Origin: Pseudomonadales bacterium
GTDB lineage: Bacteria > Pseudomonadota > Gammaproteobacteria > Pseudomonadales > UBA5518
Direction of reading: 5' to 3'
Length of the DNA: 64,000 nt
Assembly (NCBI GenBank): GCA_024234165.1
Contig: JACKOP010000002.1
Span: forward strand, 434,001 to 498,000
Under the pieces are notes generated by a model. The model worked only from the letters and a program-made list of their open reading frames with translations. It had not been told where the DNA came from and ran no database searches. Positions 25,566 to 34,818 of the stretch are shown one piece after another. A program made the translations under genes and the position numbers. Each line of letters opens with the position of its first letter. Positions within the stretch are counted from its first letter, which is position 1.

Positions 25566-25569
<4 letters not shown>
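23743..25569 (-). CDS. uvrC: Excinuclease ABC subunit C
   Basis: A 608-residue UvrC, the dual-incision nuclease of nucleotide excision repair. It has the N-terminal GIY-YIG domain (ERPGVYQMYD, LLYVGKARNLRKRVASYF), the UvrB-binding middle segment, the RNase H-like C-terminal nuclease (ECFDISHSGGE) and helix-hairpin-helix motifs near the end (QIPGVGPKRRRELLRHFGG). The start is a GTG at 25569 that overlaps the uvrY stop by 4 bp (GTGA). The 79 in-frame codons further upstream lie inside uvrY and are not used. Confidence 0.96.
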
Positions 25570-26231
<662 letters not shown>

Positions 26232-26340
26232 ACCAGTTCCCTCCTGCGTCCTTGTCCCGGGGATACGGCTGAATTGTCTGCCGCAAGACTCCTGTCATTG
26301 CAGCGTGAACGAGCATATGCGAAGCAGGATGGCGCCGTCG

Positions 26341-26356
26341 TGATCCATTTGGATCA
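26341..26356. promoter_or_regulatory. Perfect palindrome between uvrY and murB
   Basis: TGATCCATTTGGATCA is a perfect inverted repeat with 6-bp arms and a 4-bp AT spacer. It lies 110 bp upstream of the uvrY start in a 160-bp gap, in the more AT-rich part of that gap. It could be an operator for uvrY or a weak terminator after murB, but there is no T-run. Function unknown. Confidence 0.3.
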
Positions 26357-26391
26357 TATTTGGGCAAAATCTACCTCGCCCGATGCACCTT

Positions 26392-27399
26392 TCAGTAGAT
26401 TGCCGGTTCGATACGCAACTCGACACCGAAGCGGACGTGAACGGCATCGGCGATGCGCCTCGCCAGCGCCAGCACCTGTGCCGCAGTCGCCCCGCCAGCG
26501 TTGACCAGTACCAGCGCCTGGCGCTCGTGTACGCGTGCCGGTCCTTCCCGCAGGTGTTTGCCGCCCGCCTGCTCGACCAACCACGCGGCAGCCAGCTTGA
26601 CCCGATCGCCGTCCGCCCAGCACACCACGTCCGGATGGTTTGCCCGCAACGACTCGAAACACGCGCGGTCGATCACGGGGTTATGAAAGAAGCTGCCGAC
26701 GTTGGGCAGCACCTCCGGGTCCGGCAAGCGTGCACGACGGATGGCGAGCACCGCCTGCAGCACCGCAGCCGGAGACGGCGCCATGCCGGGATCGAGCGCC
26801 GCACGCAGTGCCGGGTAGTCGGCCTGTACGGCAGCATGGCGCGGCAGCCGCAACGTCACATCGGTGATGACCAGTTGCTCGGCCAGCGCCTCCTTGAAGA
26901 TGCTGCACCGGTAACCGAAACGACAATCGGAACGCGAGAAGACGCGACGCTCTCCATTCACGCGATCGCTCGCCGTCACCTCCTCGACGAAAGCAGCCAG
27001 TTCGACCCCGTAGGCACCGATGTTCTGCACCGGCGCAGCACCGACCGTTCCGGGTATCAGCGCGAGATTCTCCAGGCCATGCCAACCGCGCACATGACAC
27101 GCAAGCACGAACTCGTGCCACGACGTCCCGGCCGCAACGCGCACCCGTACCGCCTCGGCGCCCTCGTCCAGTACCTGCTCACCGCCCATGCGCATCAGCA
27201 ACACGCAGCCGGCGATTCGCTCGTGCAACACCACGTTGCTGCCGGCACCGAGTACGCGCACGGGCAAATCGCGCGCGCGAGCGAACGCCAGCGCCTCGGC
27301 CAGCTCCTCGTGCGTGGTAACGCTGGCGCACCATTGTGCACGCGCCGGCAACCGCAGCGTGTTGCAGTGCGCGAGCGATGCATCGGCAATGAACTGCAT
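26392..27399 (-). CDS. murB: UDP-N-acetylenolpyruvoylglucosamine reductase
   Basis: A 335-residue type I MurB, the FAD enzyme that reduces the enolpyruvyl group to form UDP-MurNAc for peptidoglycan. FAD-binding segment VLGAGSNVVLHE, substrate segment LIPGTVGAAPVQNIGAYGVE, and the catalytic serine region PNVGSFFHNPV are all present. It is the last gene of the exbB-exbD-lpxK-kdsB-phosphatase-murB run, 5 bp after the phosphatase stop. Confidence 0.96.
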   Translation of the reverse strand: MQFIADASLAHCNTLRLPARAQWCASVTTHEELAEALAFARARDLPVRVLGAGSNVVLHERIAGCVLLMRMGGEQVLDEGAEAVRVRVAAGTSWHEFVLACHVRGWHGLENLALIPGTVGAAPVQNIGAYGVELAAFVEEVTASDRVNGERRVFSRSDCRFGYRCSIFKEALAEQLVITDVTLRLPRHAAVQADYPALRAALDPGMAPSPAAVLQAVLAIRRARLPDPEVLPNVGSFFHNPVIDRACFESLRANHPDVVCWADGDRVKLAAAWLVEQAGGKHLREGPARVHERQALVLVNAGGATAAQVLALARRIADAVHVRFGVELRIEPAIY

Positions 27400-27404
27400 G
27401 CGCT

Positions 27405-27878
27405 TCAGAGACGTGTGGTACGGATATGCGCGAGCAGCGCGTCGGTCGCCTCCTCGATCAGATCGAGTACCGCCTCGAATTCTCGCTCGTCACCGTGGTA
27501 GGGGTCAGGCACATCGAGCAGGCCACTCGAGCCAAAAGGCAGCAGCAACTGGGGTCTCGTCACGCCGGTACCCGGTCTGAGTCGCTCGAGATCGGCAAGA
27601 TTGCTGCGATCCATCGCGAGCACGAAGTCGAATCGCCGGAAATCCCCGGGAAGCACCTGCCGCGCACGCAGCATCGAGAGATCGTAGCCGCGCTGCGCGG
27701 CGTGACGCTGCGAGCGCCGATCCGGCGGCTCACCCAGATGCCAGTCACCAGTGCCCGCCGAGTCGATATGCAGCCGCGAATCCAGCCCCAGCGCACGCGC
27801 CTTGTGCGTGAACACGGCGTCCGCCGTCGGCGAGCGGCATATGTTTCCCAGACAGACGAAAAGCACGCCGACCGTCAT
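27405..27878 (-). CDS. Low-molecular-weight protein tyrosine phosphatase
   Basis: A 157-residue phosphatase with the P-loop CLGNICRS near the N-terminus and the general-acid aspartate in VPDPYHGD. It overlaps kdsB by 4 bp and leads into murB, so it is co-transcribed with envelope genes. Homologues in this place are common in Pseudomonas relatives. The natural substrate is not known. Confidence 0.93.
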   Translation of the reverse strand: MTVGVLFVCLGNICRSPTADAVFTHKARALGLDSRLHIDSAGTGDWHLGEPPDRRSQRHAAQRGYDLSMLRARQVLPGDFRRFDFVLAMDRSNLADLERLRPGTGVTRPQLLLPFGSSGLLDVPDPYHGDEREFEAVLDLIEEATDALLAHIRTTRL

Positions 27879-28639
27879 TGCTCATCCCGCAGCAGGCGCT
27901 CGATACGCTGCAGATCCGCTGGCGTGTCGACACCCCCGGGAACCGCAACACGAGCGTATGCCACATGAATCGCCTCGCCATGCTCGAGCGCGCGCAACTG
28001 CTCCAGCGACTCGAAGGCCTCGAGCGAACCGGTACGCCAGCCAACGAAACGGTGCAGGAAAGCGGCGCGGTAGGCATAGATACCGATATGACGTCGTGCC
28101 GGCAACCCCGCCGGCAGTTCCGCACGTGAACGTGCGAACGCATCGCGAGGCCACGGGATCGGCGCCCGGCTGAAATAGAGTGCCCGCTCGTCGCTGGCGC
28201 AGACGACCTTGACCACGTTCGGATCAAGAAATTGTGCGGCGTCGACGAGCGGCTCGCACAGCGTTGCAATCGCACACTGCGGATGCGCCGCCAGGTTGAA
28301 CGCAACCTGGTCGATCACCTCGGGTGGGATCAGCGGCTCGTCACCCTGCACGTTCACGACGATCTCGTCTGCACCCAGACCGAGCACGGACACCGCCTCC
28401 TGCAGACGGTCGGTCCCGGAAGGATGCGTCGCCGACGTCATGCAGACGTCGGCACCGAACGCGAGTGCCGCATCGCGGATACGCACGTCTTCGGTGGCAA
28501 CCACCACCCGCCGGGCTCCGCTGCGACACGCTCGCTCCCACACATGGCGCAGCATCGGACGCCCCACGATATCGAGCAGCGGCTTGCCGGGCAGGCGAGT
28601 GGACGCAAAGCGTGCCGGAATGACGACAGTGAAACTCAC
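27875..28639 (-). CDS. kdsB: 3-deoxy-manno-octulosonate cytidylyltransferase
   Basis: A 254-residue CMP-Kdo synthetase, which activates Kdo for lipopolysaccharide. VIPARFASTRLPGKPLLDI at the N-terminus binds CTP; VVNVQGDEPLIPPEV and HIGIYAYRAAFL are family marks. The start is a GTG at 28639 overlapping the lpxK stop by 4 bp (GTGA). An ATG 39 codons upstream lies within lpxK and adds no family sequence. Confidence 0.95.
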   Translation of the reverse strand: MSFTVVIPARFASTRLPGKPLLDIVGRPMLRHVWERACRSGARRVVVATEDVRIRDAALAFGADVCMTSATHPSGTDRLQEAVSVLGLGADEIVVNVQGDEPLIPPEVIDQVAFNLAAHPQCAIATLCEPLVDAAQFLDPNVVKVVCASDERALYFSRAPIPWPRDAFARSRAELPAGLPARRHIGIYAYRAAFLHRFVGWRTGSLEAFESLEQLRALEHGEAIHVAYARVAVPGGVDTPADLQRIERLLRDEQ

Positions 28640-29655
28640 GGAATCGGCCTCGGATTGTGGCTGGCGACGTGACGCAGGACCACTTCGGCGAGCGTGCGGG
28701 GCAACTGCGCCTCCACACCGAGTGCAAGCCAACCAGGCGCAGCGAAGCTGCGACACTTTACTGCATCCTTTTCGGTCATCACAACGCGCAGCGCATCCCC
28801 GAACTGCAGATCCTGCACACGGAAATGATGATGGTCCGGGAACGGGTGCTCGATCGGATCCAGGCCGAGCATCCGCAGTGTCGTGAAGAAACGTTGCGGG
28901 TTGCCGATGCCCGCCACCGCATGCACACGTTCCCCGGCTGCAGGCTCTCCCACCGGCGCAGGCGCATCATCGACCACACGTCGCCACGTTGCAGGCTGCA
29001 AGCGCAGGTTCGCGTGGACGATCACGCCGGGTGGAGCAGGCGCATCGCCGTTCGCCACCACGCAATCCACCTCCGACAGGCGCTGCGGCGGTTCGCGCAG
29101 CGGCCCCAGCGGCAAGCAATGCCCGTTGCCGAACCAGCGTGTCGCATCGAGCACGCAGATCTCCATCGTGCGCGCCAGGCGGTAATGCTGCAGACCATCG
29201 TCGGCAAGAATCACGTCCACCGGCGTTGCCGCCAACAGCGCAGTTGCAGCCTGCGCACGGTCACGCCCGACCCACACCGGACCGTCCACGCGCAGCGCCA
29301 GCAACAACGCCTCGTCCCCGCAGTACCTCGCCTCACCATGGGCCGTGACGGCGAGCGGCGTGCGCACGCGTCCACCGTGACCACGACTCACGACGCCGAC
29401 GCGCAAGCCCTGTTCGCTCAACAGGCGTGCAAGTGCGATCACCAGCGGCGTCTTGCCAGTACCTCCGACCGTGATATTGCCGACGACGATCACGGGCACG
29501 GGCAATGCCCGTGCAGCGCGAGACTGACACTCGCGGCGTCGACGCGCCAACGCGATGAAAACCCGCTCCAGCGGTCGCAACAGACGAGCGCCCGGCGACG
29601 GCACCGTGTGCCACAGCGCCATCAGTCGCGACTCGAGCGCTGCGCGGATGCTCAT
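28636..29655 (-). CDS. lpxK: Tetraacyldisaccharide 4'-kinase
   Basis: A 339-residue lipid A kinase that phosphorylates the 4' position of the disaccharide precursor. The P-loop is GNITVGGTGKTPLV (about residue 59), followed by VVSRGHGG and VILADDGLQHYRL. It lies 20 bp after exbD and overlaps kdsB. In many relatives a small Trm112-like gene (ycaR) lies between lpxK and kdsB; here it is absent and the two genes overlap directly. Confidence 0.95.
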   Translation of the reverse strand: MSIRAALESRLMALWHTVPSPGARLLRPLERVFIALARRRRECQSRAARALPVPVIVVGNITVGGTGKTPLVIALARLLSEQGLRVGVVSRGHGGRVRTPLAVTAHGEARYCGDEALLLALRVDGPVWVGRDRAQAATALLAATPVDVILADDGLQHYRLARTMEICVLDATRWFGNGHCLPLGPLREPPQRLSEVDCVVANGDAPAPPGVIVHANLRLQPATWRRVVDDAPAPVGEPAAGERVHAVAGIGNPQRFFTTLRMLGLDPIEHPFPDHHHFRVQDLQFGDALRVVMTEKDAVKCRSFAAPGWLALGVEAQLPRTLAEVVLRHVASHNPRPIP

Positions 29656-29675
29656 GCGCCGATGGCGACAGCCTC

Positions 29676-30101
29676 TCAGCCGCCGCCTTCCTCCGGCAGA
29701 CGCGTCGTGATGCGCAAACGCGAAAAACCACTGCGTCCGGCGGCGTCCATCGCGCGCACCACGAGCTCGTGTGTCGCACTGGCGTCTGCCGTGATCACCA
29801 GCGGTTGCTTCACATCGCCACCACTCGCCTCCGCAAGCGCAGCCATGATGGTTTCGATCCGTGAATTCACCAATGCACGCCCGTTCAGCGCCACCGTTCC
29901 CGATGCGGTGACCACCAGCTCGAGCGCCGCATCGTTCAACGCGTCCGGATTCGCCCTGGCCTCAGGCAACGTGAGCTGCAAATGCGCCCTGTTCGTAAAG
30001 GTGGTCGAAACCATGAAAAAGATCAGCATCAGGAACACCACATCGACCAGCGAGGTGATGTCGATACCGGACTCGACTCGAGGCCTGCGACGGAACTTCA
30101 C
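29676..30101 (-). CDS. exbD: ExbD/TolR-family biopolymer transport protein
   Basis: A 141-residue protein with one N-terminal transmembrane helix that carries the proton-path aspartate (ITSLVDVVFLMLIFFMVSTT), then a periplasmic domain. With the ExbB-like protein it forms a proton-driven motor. The start overlaps the exbB stop by 4 bp. No TonB or TolA gene is nearby; in this genomic position the pair is often linked to lipid A assembly genes. Confidence 0.92.
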   Translation of the reverse strand: MKFRRRPRVESGIDITSLVDVVFLMLIFFMVSTTFTNRAHLQLTLPEARANPDALNDAALELVVTASGTVALNGRALVNSRIETIMAALAEASGGDVKQPLVITADASATHELVVRAMDAAGRSGFSRLRITTRLPEEGGG

Positions 30102-30733
30102 GCGACGGGCACCCCGCGCACATCGACCTGCCGCCCGCCATGCACCGCATCGACCAGTTTGATCGCCTCCTGCTCCAGACCGACCACGATGGTGTCGACG
30201 CGACGCAGAAAGTGGCGATGCATGATCAGCGTGGGAATCGCGACGATCAGACCGGCCGCGGTCGTGATCAGTGCCTTCGAAATGCCACCGGCAAGCAGTT
30301 CGGCGTTGCCGGTACCGTGCAGCATCACGTCGGAGAAGACCTGGATCATCCCGAGCACGGTGCCGAGCAATCCGAGCAGCGGTTCGATCGATGCGATCGT
30401 ACCGAGGGTGTTCAGATAGCGCTCGAGATCGTGGATCACATGACCTGCCGCCTCCTCGATGCTTTCCTTCATCACGTCACGCCCGGCGTGCGCGTTGGCG
30501 AGCCCGGCCGCAAGAACGCAGCCAAGCGGCGAGGAATCCTTCAGTGCCCGCAGCCGCTCGGCAGACAATTCGTTGCGACGAATCAGTTGCCAGACTTCAG
30601 CCAGCGTGTTCGCCGGCACCACCTTGCGATAGTCGAGCGTCCACCAACGCTCGATGCCGATCGCCAGCGCACCGATCGAACCCAGGATGATCGGCAGCAT
30701 GACCCAACCGCCGGCGATGATGATCTCGAGCAA
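30098..30733 (-). CDS. exbB: ExbB/TolQ-family proton channel protein
   Basis: A 211-residue motor protein with three hydrophobic segments (near residues 5-25, 110-135 and 150-175); GLLGTVLGMI and the Thr-Thr pair in LITTAAGLIVAIPTLI belong to the proton path. I choose the TTG at 30733: it lies six bases after GGAGGTG and aligns the N-terminus with family members that begin M-x-E-x3-AGGW. The GTG nine bases earlier lies inside that ribosome binding site, and an ATG 23 codons earlier adds a charged stretch not seen in the family. Confidence 0.9.
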   Translation of the reverse strand: MLEIIIAGGWVMLPIILGSIGALAIGIERWWTLDYRKVVPANTLAEVWQLIRRNELSAERLRALKDSSPLGCVLAAGLANAHAGRDVMKESIEEAAGHVIHDLERYLNTLGTIASIEPLLGLLGTVLGMIQVFSDVMLHGTGNAELLAGGISKALITTAAGLIVAIPTLIMHRHFLRRVDTIVVGLEQEAIKLVDAVHGGRQVDVRGVPVA

Positions 30734-30861
30734 CTGCCGCACCTCCGTCGATCCGCGCGCGCGAGCATTGTAACGACGTTTGGCGCCCCCGCAATTGCGC
30801 GTGGCGATCACCGCCGCCCTCGTCCATAATCCGCCTCCCTCTGGCGAGCCGGCTCCTATCG

Positions 30862-31767
30862 ATGTGGTTCAAGAATCTGCGTATCTACCGCCTGACCGGC
30901 GAGCTTCCATGCCCGACGGAGGACCTCGGCGAACGCCTTGCCGACGCCGCCTTCGTACCGTGTACCGGCATGGATACCCGGCGCATCGGCTGGGTATCGC
31001 CGATGGGTCCGACTGCCACGCACCTGGTGCACAGCGTCAATGACTTCCATCTCGTGTGTGCGCGCACCCAGCAGAAGCTGCTGCCGGTTGCTGCAATCCG
31101 CGAGGTGCTGGATGAAAAAATCCTGGAGATCGAAACTGCCGAAGGTCGCAAGCTGCACAAGCGCGAACGCGCGAACCTCAAGGACGAGACGATCCAGACG
31201 CTGTTGCCACGCGCGCTGACACGCTCGCAACTGAGCTTTGCGTTCCTCGCCACAGCACGTGGTCTGCTGCTCATCGACTCGCCGAATGCAGCTCGTGCCG
31301 AAGACCTGCTGAACCTGCTGCGTGAAAGCCTCGGCCGTCTGCCGGTGCGCCCGCTGGCCCCGCGGCACAACCCGGTGGAAATCATGACGCGCTGGCTCGG
31401 TGGTACGCGCCTGCCCGCCGGTTTCAGCCTCGGTCAGCACTGCGATCTGCGCGATCCGCTGAACGCCGCAAACGTGGTGCGCTGCCGGCAGCAGGACCTC
31501 GCCACCCGCGAGGTTCGAGAGCACCTGGACGCCGGCAAGCAGGTTGGCGCACTCGGGCTGAGCTGGAAGGAACGCGTAGCCTTTGTGCTGGCCGAGGATC
31601 TGGCCGTAAGGGCCATCAAGTATCCGGAGATCGTGCGCAACGAATCCGGGATCGACCCGGAACTCGACGCAGCAGCGCGTTTCGATGCCGATTTCGCGCT
31701 GATGTCACTCGAGCTCGATCAGCTCGCTGCGGAACTGATCGAAATCTTCGGCATTGCCGAAGATTGA
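30862..31767 (+). CDS. rdgC: Recombination-associated protein RdgC
   Basis: A 301-residue RdgC, a ring-shaped dimer that binds double-stranded DNA and limits RecA activity. It begins MWFKNLRIYRLTGE and has the family segments FVPCTGMDTRRIGWVSPMG, KLHKRERANLKDE and RSQLSFAFLATARGLLLIDS. It is divergent from exbB across about 130 bp. The ATG at 30862 matches the family N-terminus. Confidence 0.95.
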   Translation: MWFKNLRIYRLTGELPCPTEDLGERLADAAFVPCTGMDTRRIGWVSPMGPTATHLVHSVNDFHLVCARTQQKLLPVAAIREVLDEKILEIETAEGRKLHKRERANLKDETIQTLLPRALTRSQLSFAFLATARGLLLIDSPNAARAEDLLNLLRESLGRLPVRPLAPRHNPVEIMTRWLGGTRLPAGFSLGQHCDLRDPLNAANVVRCRQQDLATREVREHLDAGKQVGALGLSWKERVAFVLAEDLAVRAIKYPEIVRNESGIDPELDAAARFDADFALMSLELDQLAAELIEIFGIAED

Positions 31768-31777
31768 TGCATCACCA

Positions 31778-31921
31778 TCAGATCACGACGCGGATGAACA
31801 TGACGAAGGCCATGGCGAACGCCAGTGCCGAAACGCCAAGCAGCAACCATTCGACGCGGTTGAAACGCTCGCTGTGGGAAGTTTCCTGCCATCTGGCAAG
31901 GTGATCACGACGACTGCTCAT
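31778..31921 (-). CDS. 47-residue single-pass membrane protein
   Basis: A small gene: ATG at 31921 with GGAGAT as ribosome binding site, stop at 31778. The polar first half (MSSRRDHLARWQETSHSERF) is followed by one strong transmembrane helix (WLLLGVSALAFAMAFVMFI) and a short basic end. The positive N-terminus suggests the start faces the cytoplasm. It ends 10 bp from the end of rdgC in tail-to-tail orientation. Family not recognised; good start, good ribosome site and clear helix argue that it is real. Confidence 0.6.
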   Translation of the reverse strand: MSSRRDHLARWQETSHSERFNRVEWLLLGVSALAFAMAFVMFIRVVI

Positions 31922-32028
31922 CGATCTCCAGCTCATGCGGACTGCGTGATTTACGCACTCTCGTTGAACTGACTATATCACCGGGATTCCGGTTCGAACG
32001 GCAACGGCAGCGTGAATAATTCCAGCGC

Positions 32029-32679
32029 TCAGTAGCTGCTCGGCAGCTTGCCGTTGATGATGATGTTCTTGCCTTCGAAGCTGATGTAGTCGCCGATCGC
32101 GAGATCCTTCAGGATGCGTGCGACCATTTCACGCGAGGCGCCGACGCGATCCGCGATGTCCTGTTGCGTCAGCCGCTCTTCGATGTAGAGCTTGTCCCCG
32201 CGCGGTTCGGCAAGTGTCATCAACACTTTCGTCACGCGACCGTAGACGTCCTGCAGCGCCAGGCTCTTCACGTTTTCCGTCAGCTTGCGCACCCGCCGTG
32301 TAAGGTTGCGGATCAGCGTCTGCGCGATGTTCGGATGGCGCTCCATGACGGCATGGAATTCGTCCTTGAACATGATCGTGAACGTCGATTTCTCGAGTGT
32401 GCGCACGGAAGCAGACCGTCGGTCGTCATCGAGCAGCGCCAGTTCGCCGAAATAGTCTCCCGGCCCCAGCGTGTTCATGATGTATTCCTTGCCGTTCTTG
32501 TCGCTGCAATAGACCTTCACGCGACCGCTCTCGATCACGTACAGCGAATCGGCGAAGTCGTTCTCGTTGATCACGACCGTATTGCGCGGGTAGTTGCGGG
32601 TCACGCAGGAACCCTCGAGCGCTGCCTGCTCTTCCTCCGACAGACCCGCAAAGATCTCCACCTTCGATAGCATCGACAT
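32029..32679 (-). CDS. Crp/Fnr-family transcriptional regulator
   Basis: A 216-residue regulator with an N-terminal cyclic-nucleotide-binding fold (LYVIESGRVKVYCSDKNGKE, GDYFGELALLDDDRRSASV) and a C-terminal winged helix-turn-helix (RLTQQDIADRVGASREMVAR). The GELALLDDDRRSASV stretch resembles the cAMP-binding phosphate cassette of Crp/Vfr, where Arg and Ser-Ala contact the phosphate. No cysteine cluster for FeS binding is seen at the N-terminus, so it is not Fnr. The start is the ATG at 32679. Its ligand cannot be proved from sequence. Confidence 0.9.
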   Translation of the reverse strand: MSMLSKVEIFAGLSEEEQAALEGSCVTRNYPRNTVVINENDFADSLYVIESGRVKVYCSDKNGKEYIMNTLGPGDYFGELALLDDDRRSASVRTLEKSTFTIMFKDEFHAVMERHPNIAQTLIRNLTRRVRKLTENVKSLALQDVYGRVTKVLMTLAEPRGDKLYIEERLTQQDIADRVGASREMVARILKDLAIGDYISFEGKNIIINGKLPSSY

Positions 32680-32788
32680 GCGAGATTGCCCTCCGGCCGC
32701 GCGCAGCTCCACAACTCCTCATGAACGCGGGAACTATAGCACATGCCCACGGCACGCCAGCCCACACGCGGCGTGCATCCGACGCCGA

Positions 32789-33628
32789 TCATCCAGGGCT
32801 CGCAACCGCGCGATAGCTCCTGAGCGCGTAGACGTCGAAGCGTGTGCTGCGACCTTCGATCGTGAACGAGGGAGGTGGCCCCGGCAATGCCGGTGCACGT
32901 CGCGGTCGCTTCACGACGACCCGGTAGCGTGCCAGCGCCAGTGACGCGGCGAGCAATTCAGCCGCATCGGCGTCATCACCGACCAGCGCCTGGAACAGCT
33001 GCATCTCCTTGCGCACCGCTGCGCTGCCGTCGCGCTCGGGGAACATCGGGTCGAGCAATACCGCATCCGGTGCCGGCGCACTCCAGCACTGCTGCCGTTC
33101 ACGCGCATCGCCCTCGAGCAAGTGCAGGCGGTCCACCAGTGTACGTACACGCGGATCCGCACTCGCCGAGGCTCGTGCAAGCGCATCGTCGAGCAGCAAC
33201 CACACTACCCGGTGGCGCTCGATCATCGTGACCTCGCAGCCGAGTGCGGCAAGTACCGCGCTGTCGCGCCCCCAGCCGGCGGTGGCATCGACTACCTGCA
33301 AAGGGCGTCGCTGGCCCACACCGACGGCACGCGCGAGGTCCTCACTGCGGGCGTCAGCACGGCGCAGGCGGTGCAGCAGCGCTGGATCACCGAAATCGAC
33401 CTGTACCGGCGTCAGGCGCTGCCTGCCTCCCCGCGCCAATGCGAGCCCCGTACTGCCAACCAGCAGCGCCACGCGCTGCTCTGTCACAAGGGTGCGCCAG
33501 CACTCGCCGTTCGCCTGCAGGCAGATGCCGCCAAGCTCTTGCGCCAACGCAGCCGCCCGCTCGCCGGAGGCTGTATCGAGCGCCACCACGACTGGCACCG
33601 CAGGCCCGCATGCGAGGCTCTCGCTCAT
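32789..33628 (-). CDS. rsmJ: 16S rRNA (guanine-1516-N2)-methyltransferase
   Basis: A 279-residue methyltransferase of the RsmJ/YhiQ family. SAM-binding motif VVDATAGWGRDSAVLAALGC, then EVTMIERHRVV, and the family-specific VLLDPMFPERDGSAAVRKEM and ALARYRVVVKRPRRAP. I place the start at the ATG at 33628 (MSESLACG), which has AGGA spaced about six bases upstream; an ATG two codons earlier is too close to it. Confidence 0.92.
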   Translation of the reverse strand: MSESLACGPAVPVVVALDTASGERAAALAQELGGICLQANGECWRTLVTEQRVALLVGSTGLALARGGRQRLTPVQVDFGDPALLHRLRRADARSEDLARAVGVGQRRPLQVVDATAGWGRDSAVLAALGCEVTMIERHRVVWLLLDDALARASASADPRVRTLVDRLHLLEGDARERQQCWSAPAPDAVLLDPMFPERDGSAAVRKEMQLFQALVGDDADAAELLAASLALARYRVVVKRPRRAPALPGPPPSFTIEGRSTRFDVYALRSYRAVASPG

Positions 33629-33713
33629 GACCATCCTCGTCCCGACCGGGACACGAACACTGCTGCTGTAGTACGCTTGCGACCGCTCATTCCGCAGTTC
33701 CGAAGGCCGTTCC

Positions 33714-34244
33714 GTGACGCTCCAACGCATCGCTCCCCGCCTGGCTGGCATCCTTGTCACGCTGACGGTCACTCTCGCCGGCTGCGTCGGTTACGAGTAC
33801 AAACTGAACGAGCGCACGATGTTCGAGGGTCCACGCCTGCTCACCGACTACGCGATTGCCGACGAGGCTCTGCGGGAGTGCGTGGCCCAGGCGATCACCG
33901 ACCAGCGCATCACACACGCCGAAACGCTCGAGGATCTGAACTGCACCCACGCCGGGATCACCAGCCTGGACGGCCTGCAGGCATTCAGCGGCTTGCGCAG
34001 GCTCGGGCTCGACGACAATGCGATCACCGATGTCACGCCGCTCGGTGCGCTGCGCGCGCTGGAACTGCTGCAGGTGCGCGGCAATCGGCTGCGCACACTG
34101 GATCCGCAACTCTGTCAGGGGGTCGCGAAGAAGATCGCCCTGGAGCGCAACGATGGCCTCGATTGCGCGGCGATCGAACGCCTGCGCGCCTGTAGTGCAA
34201 CGATCCTCGATCTGCCTGCGCACTGCACGCCCGGTACACCCTGA
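33714..34244 (+). CDS. Leucine-rich-repeat lipoprotein
   Basis: A 176-residue secreted lipoprotein. The start is a GTG at 33714, giving a leader with lipobox LAGC (Cys23 region). The mature part has two to three leucine-rich repeats of the internalin/SDS22 type (LEDLNCTHAGITSLDGLQAF, LRRLGLDDNAITDVTPLGAL, LELLQVRGNRLRTLDP). It ends with a Cys-containing cap (CAAIERLRACS). Leucine-rich repeats bind proteins, so this is probably an outer-membrane scaffold or receptor. It is divergent from rsmJ and converges with the DUF4124 gene. Confidence 0.8.
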   Translation: MTLQRIAPRLAGILVTLTVTLAGCVGYEYKLNERTMFEGPRLLTDYAIADEALRECVAQAITDQRITHAETLEDLNCTHAGITSLDGLQAFSGLRRLGLDDNAITDVTPLGALRALELLQVRGNRLRTLDPQLCQGVAKKIALERNDGLDCAAIERLRACSATILDLPAHCTPGTP

Positions 34245-34264
34245 GAGCAGCTCCTCCCTCGAAC

Positions 34265-34711
34265 TCAGTTGCAGTTCTCGCGCAGAAACTCCTCCTGCTC
34301 GCCAAGCATGCGCTCGCGCTCTGCGTCCGAGTAGCGCTGGTAGCTGCCGTCCTCGCGCTCGTAACGCGCGGCCGGACGTGTGCGCAGCCGCTCGATCGCG
34401 TCACGGGCATTCGCGCACTGCTCGAGGACCTGCGCGGCCCGCGCACGCTCTGCTTCCGGGTCGTTCCCGGTCGCATCGGCAGCCGCCGTCGGTGCTGCTG
34501 CAGCAGGCACATCGGCAGGTTTCGCCGGGGCATCGGCACGCGCCGGCCCGGCATGCAACTGCATCCGCGTCGCGTCATGACCGGGCGGAGGCTGCGCCGA
34601 GTAGTGCACCCCACCTTCGGCATCGACCCAGCGATACGCCTCGGCCAGTGCGAGCGGCGCCACGGCGAGCCACGCCGCACCCAAAAGACTCCGCAACGCG
34701 AGCGCATTCAT
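34265..34711 (-). CDS. DUF4124-domain periplasmic protein
   Basis: A 148-residue protein: signal peptide ending ALA (about residue 21), then a short DUF4124 domain (AYRWVDAEGGVHYSAQPPPG), an Ala/Pro linker and a charged helical tail (ERARAAQVLEQCANARDAIE). The start at 34711 gives a normal signal peptide; 37 further upstream codons are not credible. Function unknown; such proteins are common and abundant in gammaproteobacteria. Confidence 0.82.
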   Translation of the reverse strand: MNALALRSLLGAAWLAVAPLALAEAYRWVDAEGGVHYSAQPPPGHDATRMQLHAGPARADAPAKPADVPAAAAPTAAADATGNDPEAERARAAQVLEQCANARDAIERLRTRPAARYEREDGSYQRYSDAERERMLGEQEEFLRENCN

Positions 34712-34818
34712 CGCAGCGACTCCGGTTCGATCGACCGCTTCATTAAAGACCAAAAACACCATCGTCGCCCGCCCTTCATCCAGTCCCGACAGCAGACCGC
34801 GCAGCTGGGCGCAGACCA

